From the NCBI GenBank assembly GCA_031216445.1, contig CM062219.1, forward strand, positions 17,955,001-18,019,000: a DNA stretch of 64,000 nucleotides, written 5' to 3'. Source of the DNA: Lateolabrax maculatus (taxonomy: Eukaryota > Chordata > Actinopteri > Acropomatiformes > Lateolabracidae). The notes under the pieces are model-generated. The model was not told where the DNA came from and did no database searches. It saw only the letters and a list, made by a program, of their open reading frames with translations. This document shows positions 12,201 to 23,865 of the stretch, in pieces. The translations under genes and the position numbers were made by a program. Numbering within the stretch: position 1 is the first letter of the stretch; every line of letters begins with the position of its first letter.

Positions 12201-13098
12201 TTTTTAAGAAGAGCGGCCACTGTGGAAACAAGTTATACGATAATGGCACATTGAATTTGACTTAATTTCTTCAGATTCTCTTGACTGAGAGTGAATGGAA
12301 TAGGACCACCAGCAGGAAATCAAGGTCCATTTGAAAACTGCTGAAGCTCCTGAAAAAGCTTGGGAGTACATTCAGTCAGGAATTTTTAATGTGAAAACTA
12401 CTGTTTCCAAGGTCGGGAATGACCCTTCCTATTCAACAAACATGTCTTCTGGAAAGTTACAGTTTTCACTTCTTGTTTTAGTTATCTGACGAAACAACTG
12501 GAATGTGAATTGAGTATGGCTGCATTTTATTTTTCTATTGAATTCAACTCTTTGTTAGTAAAAGGAACATTGTGTTATTTATCATTTCATTAGTTATAGC
12601 ATCACTATAAGTACACTTGTGCAAAATTGTAGTGCTGCACAGGAAGTGATGCTTTTTGTGTATAATGAATAGAAATTATAAGAACAATGTTGTTATCCCT
12701 CTGTATGTGACTTCTGTCTAGGGTGCCACTGGTATACGTCAAACGGGTATATGTCTTTTTTCACTACATTTTTTTGGTCTCCAGAGATCCACACTCACTG
12801 AAATAGGGTGTTGGGGGATCAGTATCATAAGATTATTCATGAATAATTACTGTGTTTGGCTGACCATATCTAGCAGTTTACAAAAGTTGTATCTTTACTG
12901 AGAGTTAACAAAGTTAGATTACTGAATGTCATTACATCAAATGAATGAGGGTGCTCATGCAGTGCTAATGCCAGTCTGAACATGATCTTCGAGTTTACCT
13001 TGTGTTCTTATTCGTTGTGTTCATATACTTACAGTGTGATGAATGAAAGCCTTTCAAAATCAACTAAATCACAAAGTATAAGCTGGTTTTCGTCTCAC
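9294..13098 (-). other. cacna1b: intron 44 with a LINE remnant
   Basis: A 3.8-kb AT-rich intron. The only recognisable content is a plus-strand non-LTR retrotransposon remnant at about 11040-11290. The open frames in it are short and unlike any known protein. Confidence 0.7.
11040..11290 (+). mobile_element. LINE reverse-transcriptase 3' end remnant
   Basis: On the plus strand, 11154-11234 translates as LVTPRVNSELGKTVFHFFAP followed by CEWNELN, resembling the end of fish non-LTR retrotransposon ORF2 proteins just before the last short conserved block. It has no start, is interrupted on both sides and is surely inactive. Confidence 0.55.
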
Positions 13099-13360
13099 CA
13101 ACAGTGCTGGACGGTTGCACTGATGCAGCTCTATCCAGGGACTTCTGCTTCTTGTCTTTTTCCTTGTCCCTACGTCGATGGCAGCGGTGGTGGTGGTGAT
13201 GGTGGTGCGCTCTGTCCTGGCCCTGGACTTGCCCTGGCCCTGTTGAGGACTGGGCCAAGCCGGGCCGTTCCAGGTCGTACTCCCTCAGCCCGACATCCTG
13301 GTGGTGCTGCTGCGTCAGCGTGGATGCTGAGCGCCTTATAGGGCTGAGGTCGACGATGGG
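13099..13360 (-). CDS. cacna1b: cacna1b exon 44: poly-His C-terminal segment
   Basis: Acceptor CCCCCCTCAG, donor GTGAGA, phase 0 in, phase 1 out. Encodes PIVDLSPIRRSASTLTQ, an acidic/aromatic patch (LREYDLERP), a run of seven His (HHHHHHHRCHRRRD) and KEKDKKQKSLDRAASVQPSS. In mammalian CaV2.2 the same order is SPMKRSISTL, HHHHHRCHRRRD, KQRSLEKG. LREYDLERP is closer to the matching CaV2.1 segment (DDYSLERV), a mosaic discussed under findings. Confidence 0.93.
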
Positions 13361-13783
13361 CTGAGGGGGGAAAGAGAAGACGTGGAGAGGCGTGAGGAGA
13401 AAGCAGAGCAGAGGGGCGGCTGTGGTGGTTTTACCCAAACCACTTGTACTGGATCACCAACATATCCACCACACACAAATGACACAACCAGTGGACGGCA
13501 ACCTTTTGTCTTAAGACCGACGTTCTACCCGTTCTTCTCCAGGCACAGATGTAAGAAAAGTTTGAGAAGAATGAACACAAATCTGTGACACAACTTGAAT
13601 ACTTACTGTTACAAGCCTTACATAAGTTGTAAGCTAGCAGGGGTCTCTGCTAGTGAACAAAGAAGAGGTGGGGTGTGACACTGGCCTTTATGGGATTTTT
13701 TGCTTTTTCAACTTGCCACCTCTAACCATAGAAGTGTAATCTTACTTAGCTAATACTTGTTAATCAACATATTGTGTTTTACT

Positions 13784-14346
13784 TAAAGGAATACTCCGCT
13801 GAAAATATATGTTTTAAGAATCAAACAAAGGTCACTGCCATTTGGCTTGAAAGATGATTGCACCTGATTTTAGTCCTAATTGCTATCAGAGGGAATGTAA
13901 ACATTTCAATTTATCAGGCATCAAAAAAATCATAATGGGAATAATGTTTAAATTACAAACTCACTGGATGGAGGTCGGTTATAGAAACGAAACTACTGTT
14001 TTAATCTGAAGAATTGCTGCAATATAATTTCCGACCACCCGGCAGTGGCAGCACTGAGCCTGCTGCTGCTGAGGAGCACTCCAGCTGCATCCTGTGGCCC
14101 AAAACAGGGTTATGAGAGCGTTGAGAGTGACCCAAAACTTTGTGCCCAAGTTGTGGGCCGGACATCTAAGCAATGAGCCAAAACTTACTATAAAGCTCCA
14201 TAAAGTCGAGGGGAGCTGGGGATCCAGGTGATAATCCTCTGCGGGTTCATCAGTACGAGCGAACCCTTTCACATGGTCCCATTGTTTTCACCTGGCATTT
14301 GATACGTGGTTATACCGCTTTAAGTATACAGTGGTGTATTCCTTTA
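13784..14346. mobile_element. MITE-like element with TTAAAGGAATAC termini
   Basis: Left end 'ttaaaggaatactccgctg'; the right end on the opposite strand is 'ttaaaggaatacaccactg', about 19 bp with two mismatches. If TTAA is the duplicated target, the inner termini begin AGGAATAC, which would fit a piggyBac-type non-autonomous element. That class assignment is inference. No transposase frame is visible. Confidence 0.6.
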
Positions 14347-15478
14347 AAATCTTACATTCAGCAATTTCTCTCAAGTGATTATTACTTTGATGAATGCTTT
14401 GAGGACACTGACACTCACCCCACCTAATTCTTATCTTACTGACCAGCACAGCTATCAGGTAACAAACTGATGTGATAGGGAACTGGAACAGCAGCTAAGT
14501 TACCACCCCACCTGCTGGTTAATCAGTATTTATCTAGATGACACACTACAGCTTCTAGTGCTAAACATGTATTTTGTCATGATATTATCATATAATTAGT
14601 CATTTGAATACCCACTAGATGACAAGTGATATCTTGATTAACTACTATTTTCATAAATAGCTCTTTAGCAGACAGATTTAGGGTGGCTGTGCTGTTCCTC
14701 ATGTTCCTACCCCACAGCCTAGCCCGTAGCTACAGTCAGGGACAACAATATCACAACACTGCAGAAAATATTCATATTACCAAGTCATTTCATCTAGTAT
14801 TCAGTCTTAAAAATCTTACTTTTGGGATAAATGCCATGACATGCTTTTAAGGAGAAAGCAGAAAAGAAATCCCAGTTCCTTCAAATTACTGAAAAAGTCT
14901 TAAAGTGACGATTAGTAAAAGAGTCCGGACATAAATCAGACTTGGTGGGTTTGCTTTTTTTTTTTTGTCTTCATGTATAAAAAATAAGATTTTAGGACTG
15001 AAAGTAACATCAAATGACAGATAAGGTTGGACGGGCTTTTGTGTTGTAGTTGCAAGAAAATTGTTATTTCAAAGCAAGAAAGCAGCAGTACTGTCCCTGC
15101 CTTGTTTCACAATCACACACCGACTCACAAAAGAACTACACACTACTACACTACTACACTACTACGTTACTACATAACGACGGTCACATACACACAACCA
15201 CATTTACCAAAGTGTAGTATTGTACTGCTCTAGTTAATGGCTGAAAAGCAGGACAGAGTGCTTGACATACCCCGGATACGCATACAAATACTTTTCCAGG
15301 GTTGGAATCGGGGTATGTTTCGTGGATAATGTAAATTTGTGTATTACATTTGATGTGTCTATCAGCAATTTCATGGAATGACCAGTGTATACTGTATATG
15401 TAGGAGGGTCACTGTGTCCATGATGGTGGGAGGGTGTGAGCCTTGCACTGAGATGAGAGGAGGACATGGATGCAAACA

Positions 15479-15553
15479 CAGACATGAGAGAAGAAGAAGA
15501 AAAATAGGGATAGGACGAGAGGAGGAGGAGAAGAAAAAGAGAGAGAGAGAGGT
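15479..15553. repeat. purine-rich GA tract
   Basis: Almost uninterrupted purine run (gaagaagaaga, gaggaggag, gagagagagag). On the transcript strand it is a pyrimidine tract inside intron 43. Confidence 0.75.
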
Positions 15554-15711
15554 GGCACAACAGGTGGTACATACTGCCAGGTGGGTCCCAGGGGCGTGGC
15601 GAGGGTGGCTCCGCTATCAGACAGCACACACAAGAGGGAGGTGGGCAAAACATTAGCAGAGGGCATTAAAATTGGGAGAACGGGAAAACAGAAGTGGAAA
15701 GCAGAGACTGA

Positions 15712-16285
15712 AGAAGGCTAAGGCTGATGATATTCTAGATTTTCTTATCAATAAATTGTCAATAAATTGTATGAAAAGACCAAAACCAACAATGAATTGG
15801 TCCTACCAACAAGTATAGTCTGTGTATCCAAAGCCTGATATATCTTATTCCTCTGTGCCATAGAGCTCCATTGTTGTCCAAAAACTATTAAAAACACATC
15901 AGTGAGGCGCACTGTTGCACTGGGTGACATGTTCCTCCATTACCATTAACACACACAGCAGTTTATTTAGCCTTAGTGCCATATACACAGTTTTGCTGCT
16001 GTCAATACTCACTAGAACACCAAATGTTAATTAATTTGCAGCTGCCTATTTGAGTAGTATTTGCAAATAACTACAGTGGCCAGCTGTTTTATAAAATACT
16101 TATTAATGAAACTATATATGTGTGAGCCTTTTTTTTTAAGCATTACGTCCTCAGTTCGAATAATGGGGCAGAGTAGGGAAATCGTAAAGTATTGAGAAAA
16201 CGGACCATCACATAGATTTGGTCTTTTCATGGGATTTGTTGAAAATGACAAAAATATAGGATAACGCCAGCCTCATCCTTCAACG
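15712..16285. mobile_element. MITE-like element with long inverted ends (full copy)
   Basis: The left 65 bp ('aaggctgatgatattctaga' ... 'tatgaaaagacc') pair imperfectly with the right end read on the other strand ('gaggctggcgttatcctata' ... 'catgaaaagacc'). The body aligns with 5501-6062. Non-coding. Confidence 0.65.
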
Positions 16286-17184
16286 AGAAAGAGAGAGTGA
16301 GAGCTCAAAATGCAACATAAACATATAAGGAAAGCACATGTTCACTGTTGTGAGAGAGATCAGGGTGAGAGAGACAGACAAAAACACAGAGACAGGCAAA
16401 CAGCAAAGCTAAACAGACAAGATCAGACAGGTGAAACCATCCAGGAAACACAAAAATGATGAACAGAAAAATCATCTTGACATGACGTCCATGTGCAGGA
16501 GACGAGAGCAGCTACTGTAAATCACAAAATGACAGTAAAAAGCAAAAAGTCTAAACATGGATGATTATAAATGAAATTCATGAAAATAAAAGGATTACTG
16601 TAGTCAAAACTCAGCTGTTGGATTAGATCCTATTGTAGGTGTGTGTGTATATAGTATGAAATAGAAAAAAATGAAATATTAAGTTTTATAACAATTAATG
16701 TTAGTGAGGTAATACATTTAAAACATTTTCAAAATATCATCCTTAGGATTTCCAGATAATTCAACTTATACTTACAGTAATTTACCTTCTGTTGTATTTA
16801 CGATGAGGTTAGTATGTTGAAGGTCAATATTTACAGATAATGTTAACTGAAGTATTGTATCTGTATTCCATCTACTTTTTTTTTTTAAAGCAAAACACAA
16901 AATGACTGAATTAATTGTATCATTACAATTGTCTGACTAGGACAGTTAAATATCAGGAATTGTGGATATCAACATAACAAACACTGTGGATCTCTACGTT
17001 CAAACTATATTTTGGTACCATGTACCGTATTTGTTTCTTTTTTCCACAGAAACCCTGTTTGTGCTTGGTTTACTGTATGTGTCAATATTTCAATATTCAT
17101 TAAAAATATAGTTTGAGCCATTCATTCTCTTTCCTGACCTCAGTCTTTGTGATATCTCAATATTTGGACTGAAGGGGATATATA

Positions 17185-17345
17185 CGTAAAGGAATAGTTA
17201 AACGTTTTTTGAAGTATACTTAGTTGGTTTCTTTCTCATAGTCAGATAAGAAAATCAATCTCATTCTCATGTCTGTGAGTTAAGTATGGAGCTAAAGCCA
17301 GGAGACGGTTGGCTTAGCTTAGCATAAAGACTGACATGATCAAAG
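17185..17345 (+). repeat. fragment of a common teleost interspersed repeat
   Basis: Contains 'aaaggaatagtt', 'aatctcattctcatgtctgt' and 'ttggcttagcttagcataaa', the order I recognise from a widespread fish intronic repeat. The same family is seen with an inverted end at 30490-30945. Confidence 0.6.
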
Positions 17346-17914
17346 TGTGGTCTTCTGGAGAAAAAATAAAGTAAACACGTTTTCATAGTCACAGGTAATG
17401 TAACATGATAGCTTTTCTGTTTGTATGGAGCAGTAATTCAACAACTTCTTTTTTCTACTAATCTACAGATCTATGTTGTCCACTTTGCTGAGTCCATCTC
17501 TGTCCTGAATTCCCTCTTCTGTAGAAAATGTGAAATTGTCAGACTGGAGAGGTGGGGGTCAGCAGGATGAACTGATGTGGACTGACAGTCAGCGACTCCG
17601 CTTCTGTTTGCTCACGGCTGCTCTCACTAACCGGCTATCACTCAACATTGCACCAGCCTTTTTCAGTTCATGTCTCATGTCTCCTACCTCAGCCACCTGT
17701 TCACTGCCGAACACAGCCATTGTATTATTGTGTATTTACATTTAGACTGCAGAAGCCACTTTTTGATTAATTATCCACAGTGTCTGCATTTTCCAAACCT
17801 GATATCATCACAAGAATGTAGCTCAAATAAAACAACTGTGAATGAGCCAAACAGATCTTTTCTGTGAGTAGTAAAAAAAAAGGGGCATGGCATCATGGAC
17901 ACTGAAGAGCTTAC

Positions 17915-18025
17915 GTAGTACTCAGCATTGAGTCGGGGCAGAGAAGCTGCTCTGCAATGGCCTTCCAGGTTTGGATATCCCTCAGTGTCTGAAATGTTCT
18001 CCACCTGCTTTAGTTCAACCAACTC
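17915..18025 (-). CDS. cacna1b: cacna1b exon 43
   Basis: Acceptor TTTTTCTTTCAG, donor GTAAGC, 37 codons, phase 0 on both sides. Encodes ELVELKQVENISDTEGYPNL and EGHCRAASLPRLNAEYY. The GxCRAASLPRL core matches the GRAASMPRL signature of the CaV2.1/2.2 tails. Confidence 0.92.
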
Positions 18026-18124
18026 CTGAAAGAAAAATAAGTAGTAGTAGTATGTATGGAGGCAGCAGAGACTTGTAGAATGTAACGTAACATTTATGAT
18101 GGAGTTTTCCTTGTGTTGGTGTAC

Positions 18125-18242
18125 CTGAGGTCTTGTGGAATAGGGCACATCCTCTGACAGGCCTCTCTGTAGTTTCCTTCGGCCTTTGGGCCTCTGAGCT
18201 GCCTGAGAAACATCTCCAGACTGGGAATGTTTTATGGAACTC
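18125..18242 (-). CDS. cacna1b: cacna1b exon 42 (5' edge uncertain)
   Basis: Ends RPQ|GTACAC in phase 0 and reads SSIKHSQSGDVSQAAQRPKG then RRKLQRGLSEDVPYST, placed where mammalian channels have SGIKESVSWGTQRTQ. The acceptor is weak and not pyrimidine-rich. The AG at 18244-18243 gives the required one-nucleotide start; using the next AG (18241-18240) instead would remove three bases and stay in frame. The downstream edge is firm. Confidence 0.75.
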
Positions 18243-19293
18243 CTCTGGTTTAGTCTGTATACGAATACACAAATGCTCTGACTGTAATATGGGCAGCTAA
18301 TCAGTGTTGTAGGGTAACATACAAAATGAGACAATTTCTTTGGAATAACCAAGGATTGTGTATGATTGCAAAACCTTTTAGTTTGTTTCCTTAAAGAGTT
18401 GCAACGGTTAGTCAATTGATTAGTCAAATGACAACTAACTATTTTCATAATCGATTAACCCCTTAAGTGATATTTCAAGCAAAAAAAACAAACATTTTAT
18501 TGTCCCAATTTCTCAAATGTGAGTATTTTTTAATTAAATGGGCTTAAACATGTTAAATCAGTGGTATTTGTTCCCTACAATTTTTCTATTTTTCTTTTTG
18601 TTTGTTTGTTTGTTTAGATACAATACAATGCAGAAACGTTTTTGCTATTGTGGTTGGTGTTTTCAAAGCGTGGCTCTTCTAGCACTGCTATGTTGACGAC
18701 ACCCAGCTATTCTTGTAGAGTTTGTGCCCTCCATCTGACACTCAGATGGTCGCAGTATCACTGCTAGCCAAAGTTCGCCAAAAGTTTTCCCACAACACTC
18801 CTCTTCTCTGTTCACTACACTGGCTCCCTGATGCTGCTTGGATCCTATTTAAGACTCCTGGCCTACAGGGCAGTAAAAGTTGTTCCATATAAAATTTAGC
18901 TATTGTTTCTATGGAATTTGAATCCATTTATTGTAATTTATCATTTTGAACAAAAGCATTTGCTAAATTAATGTAACATAGTGTTAAAAATCCCAAAACC
19001 AAGCCAAACTGGAGTGAAGAAACTTTTCTTTAAATATTTGCCGATAAAAAATGAACTTTTAGGAATTTGTTAGAAAGAAACAGAAAAATCTGACTTGATT
19101 TAAAGAGATTTCTAAAGGATACGAATAAATTCTAAGGATAGACTCAATATTGCACCCAAATATCATGGAACATATTGTCCTGTACTTGAAGGTAATATTA
19201 TATCATATATGAATTATCAACACACAACAGCTCCACCTATGTTGTGGATATATTATGTTTTTACTGTATATGACAGAGAAGGCAGTCACTTAC
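18243..19293 (-). other. cacna1b: intron 41
   Basis: Contains an ATTAAT-type repeat fragment (about 18385-18465) and a LINE fragment (about 18655-18905); otherwise AT-rich. Confidence 0.7.
18655..18905 (+). mobile_element. LINE reverse-transcriptase remnant
   Basis: From 18687 the plus strand reads YVDDTQLFL, the catalytic YxDD box of non-LTR reverse transcriptases. About 130 bp later come degraded matches to the 'LHWLP...FK...LAYRA' block (ctacactggctccctgatgc ... ttaagactcctggcctacag). Stops and frameshifts interrupt it; it is an inactive fragment. Confidence 0.65.
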
Positions 19294-19472
19294 ATTGTGT
19301 CCCTGTTAACGGAGTAGGCGGTGGTGGTGGTGGCTGCAGGGGGCGCGGCCTCTGGCTTCACTTCTGGCTCATGCTGGGGTGGGAGGGGCTGTTTGGGGCT
19401 GGACATCGGTGGTTCTACTTCCAGTATGTGAGTAAGGGGCAGAACAGGACGAAACAACGCCCCCAGTTTACC
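19294..19472 (-). CDS. cacna1b: cacna1b exon 41
   Basis: Acceptor CTGTCGTGCAG, donor GTAAGT, phase 0 in, phase 2 out. Encodes GKLGALFRPVLPLTHILE then a proline/glutamate-rich stretch (VEPPMSSPKQPLPPQHEPEV) and a Thr run. This corresponds to the mammalian GPVSLFHPLKATLEQTQ region after the IQ domain; sequence beyond the first 15 residues is poorly conserved. Confidence 0.85.
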
Positions 19473-20217
19473 CTGCACGACAGATTAACAGCTGATGTCA
19501 CTGATTCAGGTACTAGCATAAAGAAGTGTATACACACTCAAACAGATGGATCAGATCAGTTTATATAAGAGTAGAAGGTCAAATGTGATTGTTCGTGATT
19601 AATAAATAATAAATTAATTTAAATGATTTTTTCTAGTCTCCTACAATTTTCCAACTTTTCTTTTTTTTTTTAAAGAAGTGTAAAACAGAGTAGTGGCGGT
19701 TGCTACAGATGTATCAGTAAAGTGACAATTGAATTTCTTGAAATTAGTTCATATTGCTATTAATTTATAAATAAAACAAGTGAAGTGATCTCACTCCATT
19801 GGCAAATTTACTTGAAATGTTCTTTTTGTATTGTGAAATAAAGGTTATTATGACTACCACAGCGTAAAAAAAAAACTATAATAATATTCTCTAATTTATT
19901 GAAATTTGCTTAACTAAAAATTACTTCAGGATTTCATGAATTGAAATGAAAAAAGTTATTGTCTTAAGACAAATTATTCAAAAACGTTTGGAAATTTCGA
20001 AATTAAACACCTGATGCATGTGCCCCTTAAATATCATTGGTTTATGTCTTCTTAGTCCGGTTTGATCAGCATTAGAAAATCATTTTATACCCAAAATGAT
20101 CCAAACTAGATTTAAAATCCAAATATAGGACAATCTAACTCACTAAAATGGCGAGTTTATTCCTGCTTAAACCACCTCGGAGCTTTTTACATGGACACTT
20201 TTTACAACCTGCTGTAC
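19473..20217 (-). other. cacna1b: intron 40
   Basis: AT-rich, 745 bp, with good splice ends (GTACAG donor at its right end). Nothing else recognised. Confidence 0.75.
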
Positions 20218-20327
20218 CTGAGGTCCCCCTGAAGAATTCTGCTGCTGGAGTCTCTTGGCACGATTCTGCTTATAGTAGTCAAAGATCATATGAGCTGCAT
20301 AGACTTTCCCCACAGTCAGCTCGTTAT
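20218..20327 (-). CDS. cacna1b: cacna1b exon 40: IQ domain
   Basis: Acceptor CTCCTCCTCCAG, donor GTACAG, phase 1 in, phase 0 out. Encodes NELTVGKVYAAHMIFDYYKQ then NRAKRLQQQNSSGGPQ. VGKVYAA-MIF-(Y/F)YKQ is the CaV2 IQ motif (Ile-Met core) that binds calmodulin for calcium-dependent inactivation. The His in AAHMIF replaces Leu or Met of mammals. Confidence 0.94.
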
Positions 20328-20711
20328 CTGGAGGAGGAGAGAGCAGAGTGAGGGACGGTTCCTCCATGTGGGCAGTAGATGGCGCCAGATGAGCAGCAAA
20401 GTACAATTCGGAGAGGTGGACGTGGACAGTATGTGCCTGGTCAGTGTGGGTGTGAACTGAGCTATGTATACTAGAACATTTTTTAAAACGTTAATTTCAA
20501 CTGGACACAAGCTAAACTTATCACCACACTACGGATTTTTTCATTAGATGTTTTAGGAAAATAAGATTTTTAGGACTCAATGACAGACAAAATGATTAGA
20601 TAAGAGGGAAATTTTAGAAAGTTAGAAAAACAAACAGTAAGAAGTCAGGTGACAAGCACACCACTGGGTTTCAGTAGGGCCCTGTAGAACCTGAACTGAA
20701 CAGTGGCTCAC
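20328..20711 (-). other. cacna1b: intron 39
   Basis: 384 bp, no recognisable content besides splice ends. Confidence 0.75.
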
Positions 20712-20819
20712 ATTTATGTGGCGTCACCAGCAGGTCGACAGTCTTCTGCGACAGGTTGGGCCAGACTCGGTTTATCTCCCTCTTCAGGTCAACGTCGCTC
20801 AAATGCTGCGCCAGGACCC
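20712..20819 (-). CDS. cacna1b: cacna1b exon 39
   Basis: Acceptor GCTTCCCCAG, donor GTGAGC, phase 1 on both sides. Encodes VLAQHLSDVDLKREINRVWP and NLSQKTVDLLVTPHK. It corresponds to CDAELRKE...VWANLPQKTLDLLVPPHK between the pre-IQ helix and the IQ motif of mammals. Confidence 0.93.
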
Positions 20820-20945
20820 CTGGGGAAGCGCCCACAAACATGTCACATCAAATCTGCACCAGAGCGATCACCGCCGTTCACATTAACATCAGAGCCGTCA
20901 GCCTGGCTGCAAGGGATTCTGGTTTTTGGAGTTTTAGTCTCTCAC

Positions 20946-21051
20946 CAGATGCCAGTTTGATTTCCAGGGCCGTGCGAATCAGGGCCATCAGCGTGGAGGT
21001 GAAGTGCACCGTGTTGTCATCAGCGATGGGCATGTTCATCTTCACCAACCG
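20946..21051 (-). CDS. cacna1b: cacna1b exon 38: pre-IQ helix
   Basis: Acceptor CCATTCCTCTCAG, donor GTGAGA, phase 0 in, phase 1 out. Encodes RLVKMNMPIADDNTVHFTST and LMALIRTALEIKLAS, near identical to vertebrate CaV2 channels. RLVxMNMP and TALEIKLA favour CaV2.2, whereas ADDNTVHF is shared with CaV2.1. Confidence 0.95.
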
Positions 21052-22084
21052 CTGAGAGGAATGGATGCAAAGAGGAGGGGCCATGAACCAGGCACAAACA
21101 ATCAACAGCTCAGGGAAACGAGGCTGCATTAAAGATGTTACTTCAAGCCAAATCAAAGATTCTTGTTTTGTTCTATGCCAGGTGAACAAATCTTGAACAG
21201 GTTGTCCAAAACCCAAAGATATTTCCCTTACATGAAACACTGTGAAATGCCTTCATTTTTAGAATATTGATGTCAACTCATTTTCTGTCGAACTATTCCT
21301 CGATTAGATGGTTTATTGGTTCAGTCCATGCGAAGGCCTCAGCCTGTGAGCCCTACAGAGATGAAAGCAGGGGGCTCTCTGCTGTTTATGGCTGCTGCTG
21401 TTGCTATGAGACTATTTCAAGTCCCCCGGAAGTATGGCAGACTTCTGCTAAAAGCTAAAATATGATTAACTTGTGATGCTGAGGGCTGTGAGCTCTGTGA
21501 GCATGTTAAGCCCTCACTGCTGCCGGGAACATGCAGTGGCATGTCTTCGTTCTGTACATAATGACTTAGAGAGAAGATTCGCTGGTGGACACACAGCTCT
21601 GGCCTGAGAGTCTGACAGAAAACTATCCATCAAACTGTGATTATACTTAAGACTGTGCAGAAGATAGTTTGACATTTTTTCAAATCTACCATTGATCTTC
21701 ATCTACCAACACTCACATGCCATATGTATATTGAAAGAGATATTGATTGCTGCATTCATTCCTGTTTTCTGATCCCAGAAAAGCTCAAATTAACTTCAGG
21801 ATACATTTTTACACAGAACAAGGACAGTGAGATTACAGCGACCAATAATTGTTTTAATGTACACATGATGGTCATATAGGAACAGAACTAAGATAGACTT
21901 GGAAATAATCTGAACCTATCTTTTGACACATAATTTCTGTTTATAATCAAGCTCTGACAACCCTTTAAATTCTTCCTGTTAAGTTTTTGCAATCATCCAT
22001 TTCCAATCACTTTGCTCCAGTGGTTTTCTGGAAATACATGTGACTTGAAACTTAATATAAATTAATAATTAATATAAAGTATAA

Positions 22085-22345
22085 ATTTATTCATCAATGA
22101 GTCGAATAACTAATTGACAGCAATTTTGATAACGATCAATAGTCCTTTTAGCAAAAATACAAACATATGCAGGTTATAGCTTCTCCAATGTGAGGATTTG
22201 CTGCTTTGTTTCTGTTTTATATCATAAATGTAATATCCTTAAGTTTTGGATTGTTGGCTGGACAAAACAAGACATTTCAATACGGCACTTTAGCTCTTTC
22301 ATTGTTTTTGGAAAAGTTATAGCAGTTACTGGCAGCCCTACGTCA
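22085..22345 (-). repeat. ATTAAT-type interspersed repeat, degraded copy
   Basis: Shares order and wording ('cgaataactaattgacagca', 'gatttgctgctttgtttctg') with 33860-34120 and, in the opposite sense, with 34600-34800 and 38395-38735. This family is very common in fish introns. Confidence 0.6.
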
Positions 22346-22996
22346 CAGTGTACTGATTAGTAGTAAAATTTGGTAATTATGAATAACAATTACTAGGCAG
22401 CACAGAGGCTCAAGTATTATTAAGTAATCAGTATTTCTATAGTATGTTATGTAACTTAAAATGCATCAGGCATTAACTGTAAAAAGCAGAAAATGATCAG
22501 CATAAATCCATGCCATGCAGAGGCTTCTGGATTAACGCTGCGATTAAATGAATCATACACACATGCATGTTTGAATTAGTACATCACATTCACAGTGAAG
22601 ATGGAGGGGTGGCTGAGGCATGTACTAGATATAGAAATTCTAATTAAAAGAAGAAATTAGGAACTGAAAGGCAAAACCAAAAACCAAAAATACATTTGTG
22701 AAAAAGGAAAACTGTAGCTGATGGTTCCTATTTTCTCTAAGCCAAGATAAGGAAAAAAAGAAAGTATATTCACTGTGGGAGCATAACAATACAGATAGAG
22801 AGATGGAGAGATGAGAGGCATGGAGCAGGAGCAGGAGGGGGGGGGGAGTAAGTGCCTCAACTGGAAAGCATCTACGCATGTAAAGTCTTGCATCTTTTTC
22901 CCAGAAACAGAGAGCAGAAGAATGGCAGCTGCAGACATGAGCATCAGAGAAATAAAGAAACACAGGACACATGCTTGCAGACAAACACTTAACATG

Positions 22997-23024
<28 letters not shown>
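22997..23024. repeat. (CA)n microsatellite
   Basis: Fourteen CA units. Confidence 0.95.
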
Positions 23025-23027
<3 letters not shown>

Positions 23028-23744
23028 GTACAGACAGTAAAGGAAGGAGAAAAGACGATACAAATCCCTAGAGAGGGAGAAAGAAAGATCACTCAAAAGA
23101 GAGAGTGAAGCTTAGCCTGAAGACACAACATAACACTGGAAACGAGGGGGTAACGAGGACAATTGTGACTGTCAGGGGAAGATGTGTTCATTAGGTAGGG
23201 AGGTTAACAAGGAGCGTGATCAACTGCAAAGTAGTGGGAGAGGAGAAAATAGAAAAATAGAGATGGGAAAAAAACGCTAGGCTCGCTCTCGAGTGCACTG
23301 CTGCTCTCTGTGTCTTTGTTCATGCCTTTCTGTCGATTCACAAAAACAGGAGTTATATTTGGAGATGCGACCACGTCAGACCCAGACATTTTTAACTGGG
23401 GCAAGGGCAGGGCTGCTTTAAATGTGATTCATCTCGACAGCTGTGCATGCACTGGAACTACTCACATTAAGTCTGCATGCTAAGAGGTAAGCAGCTGGCA
23501 CAGGGACTACCTGAGGATTGTTGAGCTGTATGCTTGACTCCTACTTCACTATTATACAAGCCTTAAATATAATCATGGGATAAATGTGCCAGGTTCTCCG
23601 TCATTCGAGTCAGTGAATGAGAAGCTGGTGAAAGTGTTCTTAAATATCCCATCTTGCAGTGTTGAGAAATCCCTCAATAAGTCCTGGTTAGCATCTAAAT
23701 CGGGATGATATTCTGAACCTAATCACTTGTTTCTTAGCCAAACC

Positions 23745-23865
23745 TTAAAACCTAATTTCATTGAAATCCGTCTACAAATTGTCTTCTTGGAAATCGTTCT
23801 TGGAACTGTGTGTAAGTACACATACTTGGCCAATAAAACTGATTCTGATTCTGAAATAGTCAGGG
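23745..23865 (+). mobile_element. LINE 3'-tail-like fragment
   Basis: Ends 'acatacttggccaataaaac' followed by tandem 'tgattc' units, the typical 3' end of fish L2/CR1-like retroelements with a short tandem tail. No coding sequence remains. Confidence 0.5.

Larger units (their letters stand above)
13361..17914 (-). other. cacna1b: intron 43, repeat-rich
   Basis: A 4.55-kb intron holding two TIR-type elements (13784-14346 and 15712-16285), a purine-rich tract (15479-15553), a fragment of another common fish repeat (about 17185-17345) and AT-rich filler. No additional exon recognised. Confidence 0.7.

Noticed and set aside
22640..23092. 150-codon minus-strand open frame rich in Ser, Cys and Val
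   Set aside because: Arises from the (CA)n tract and flanking purine/pyrimidine-biased DNA; no homology or splice context.
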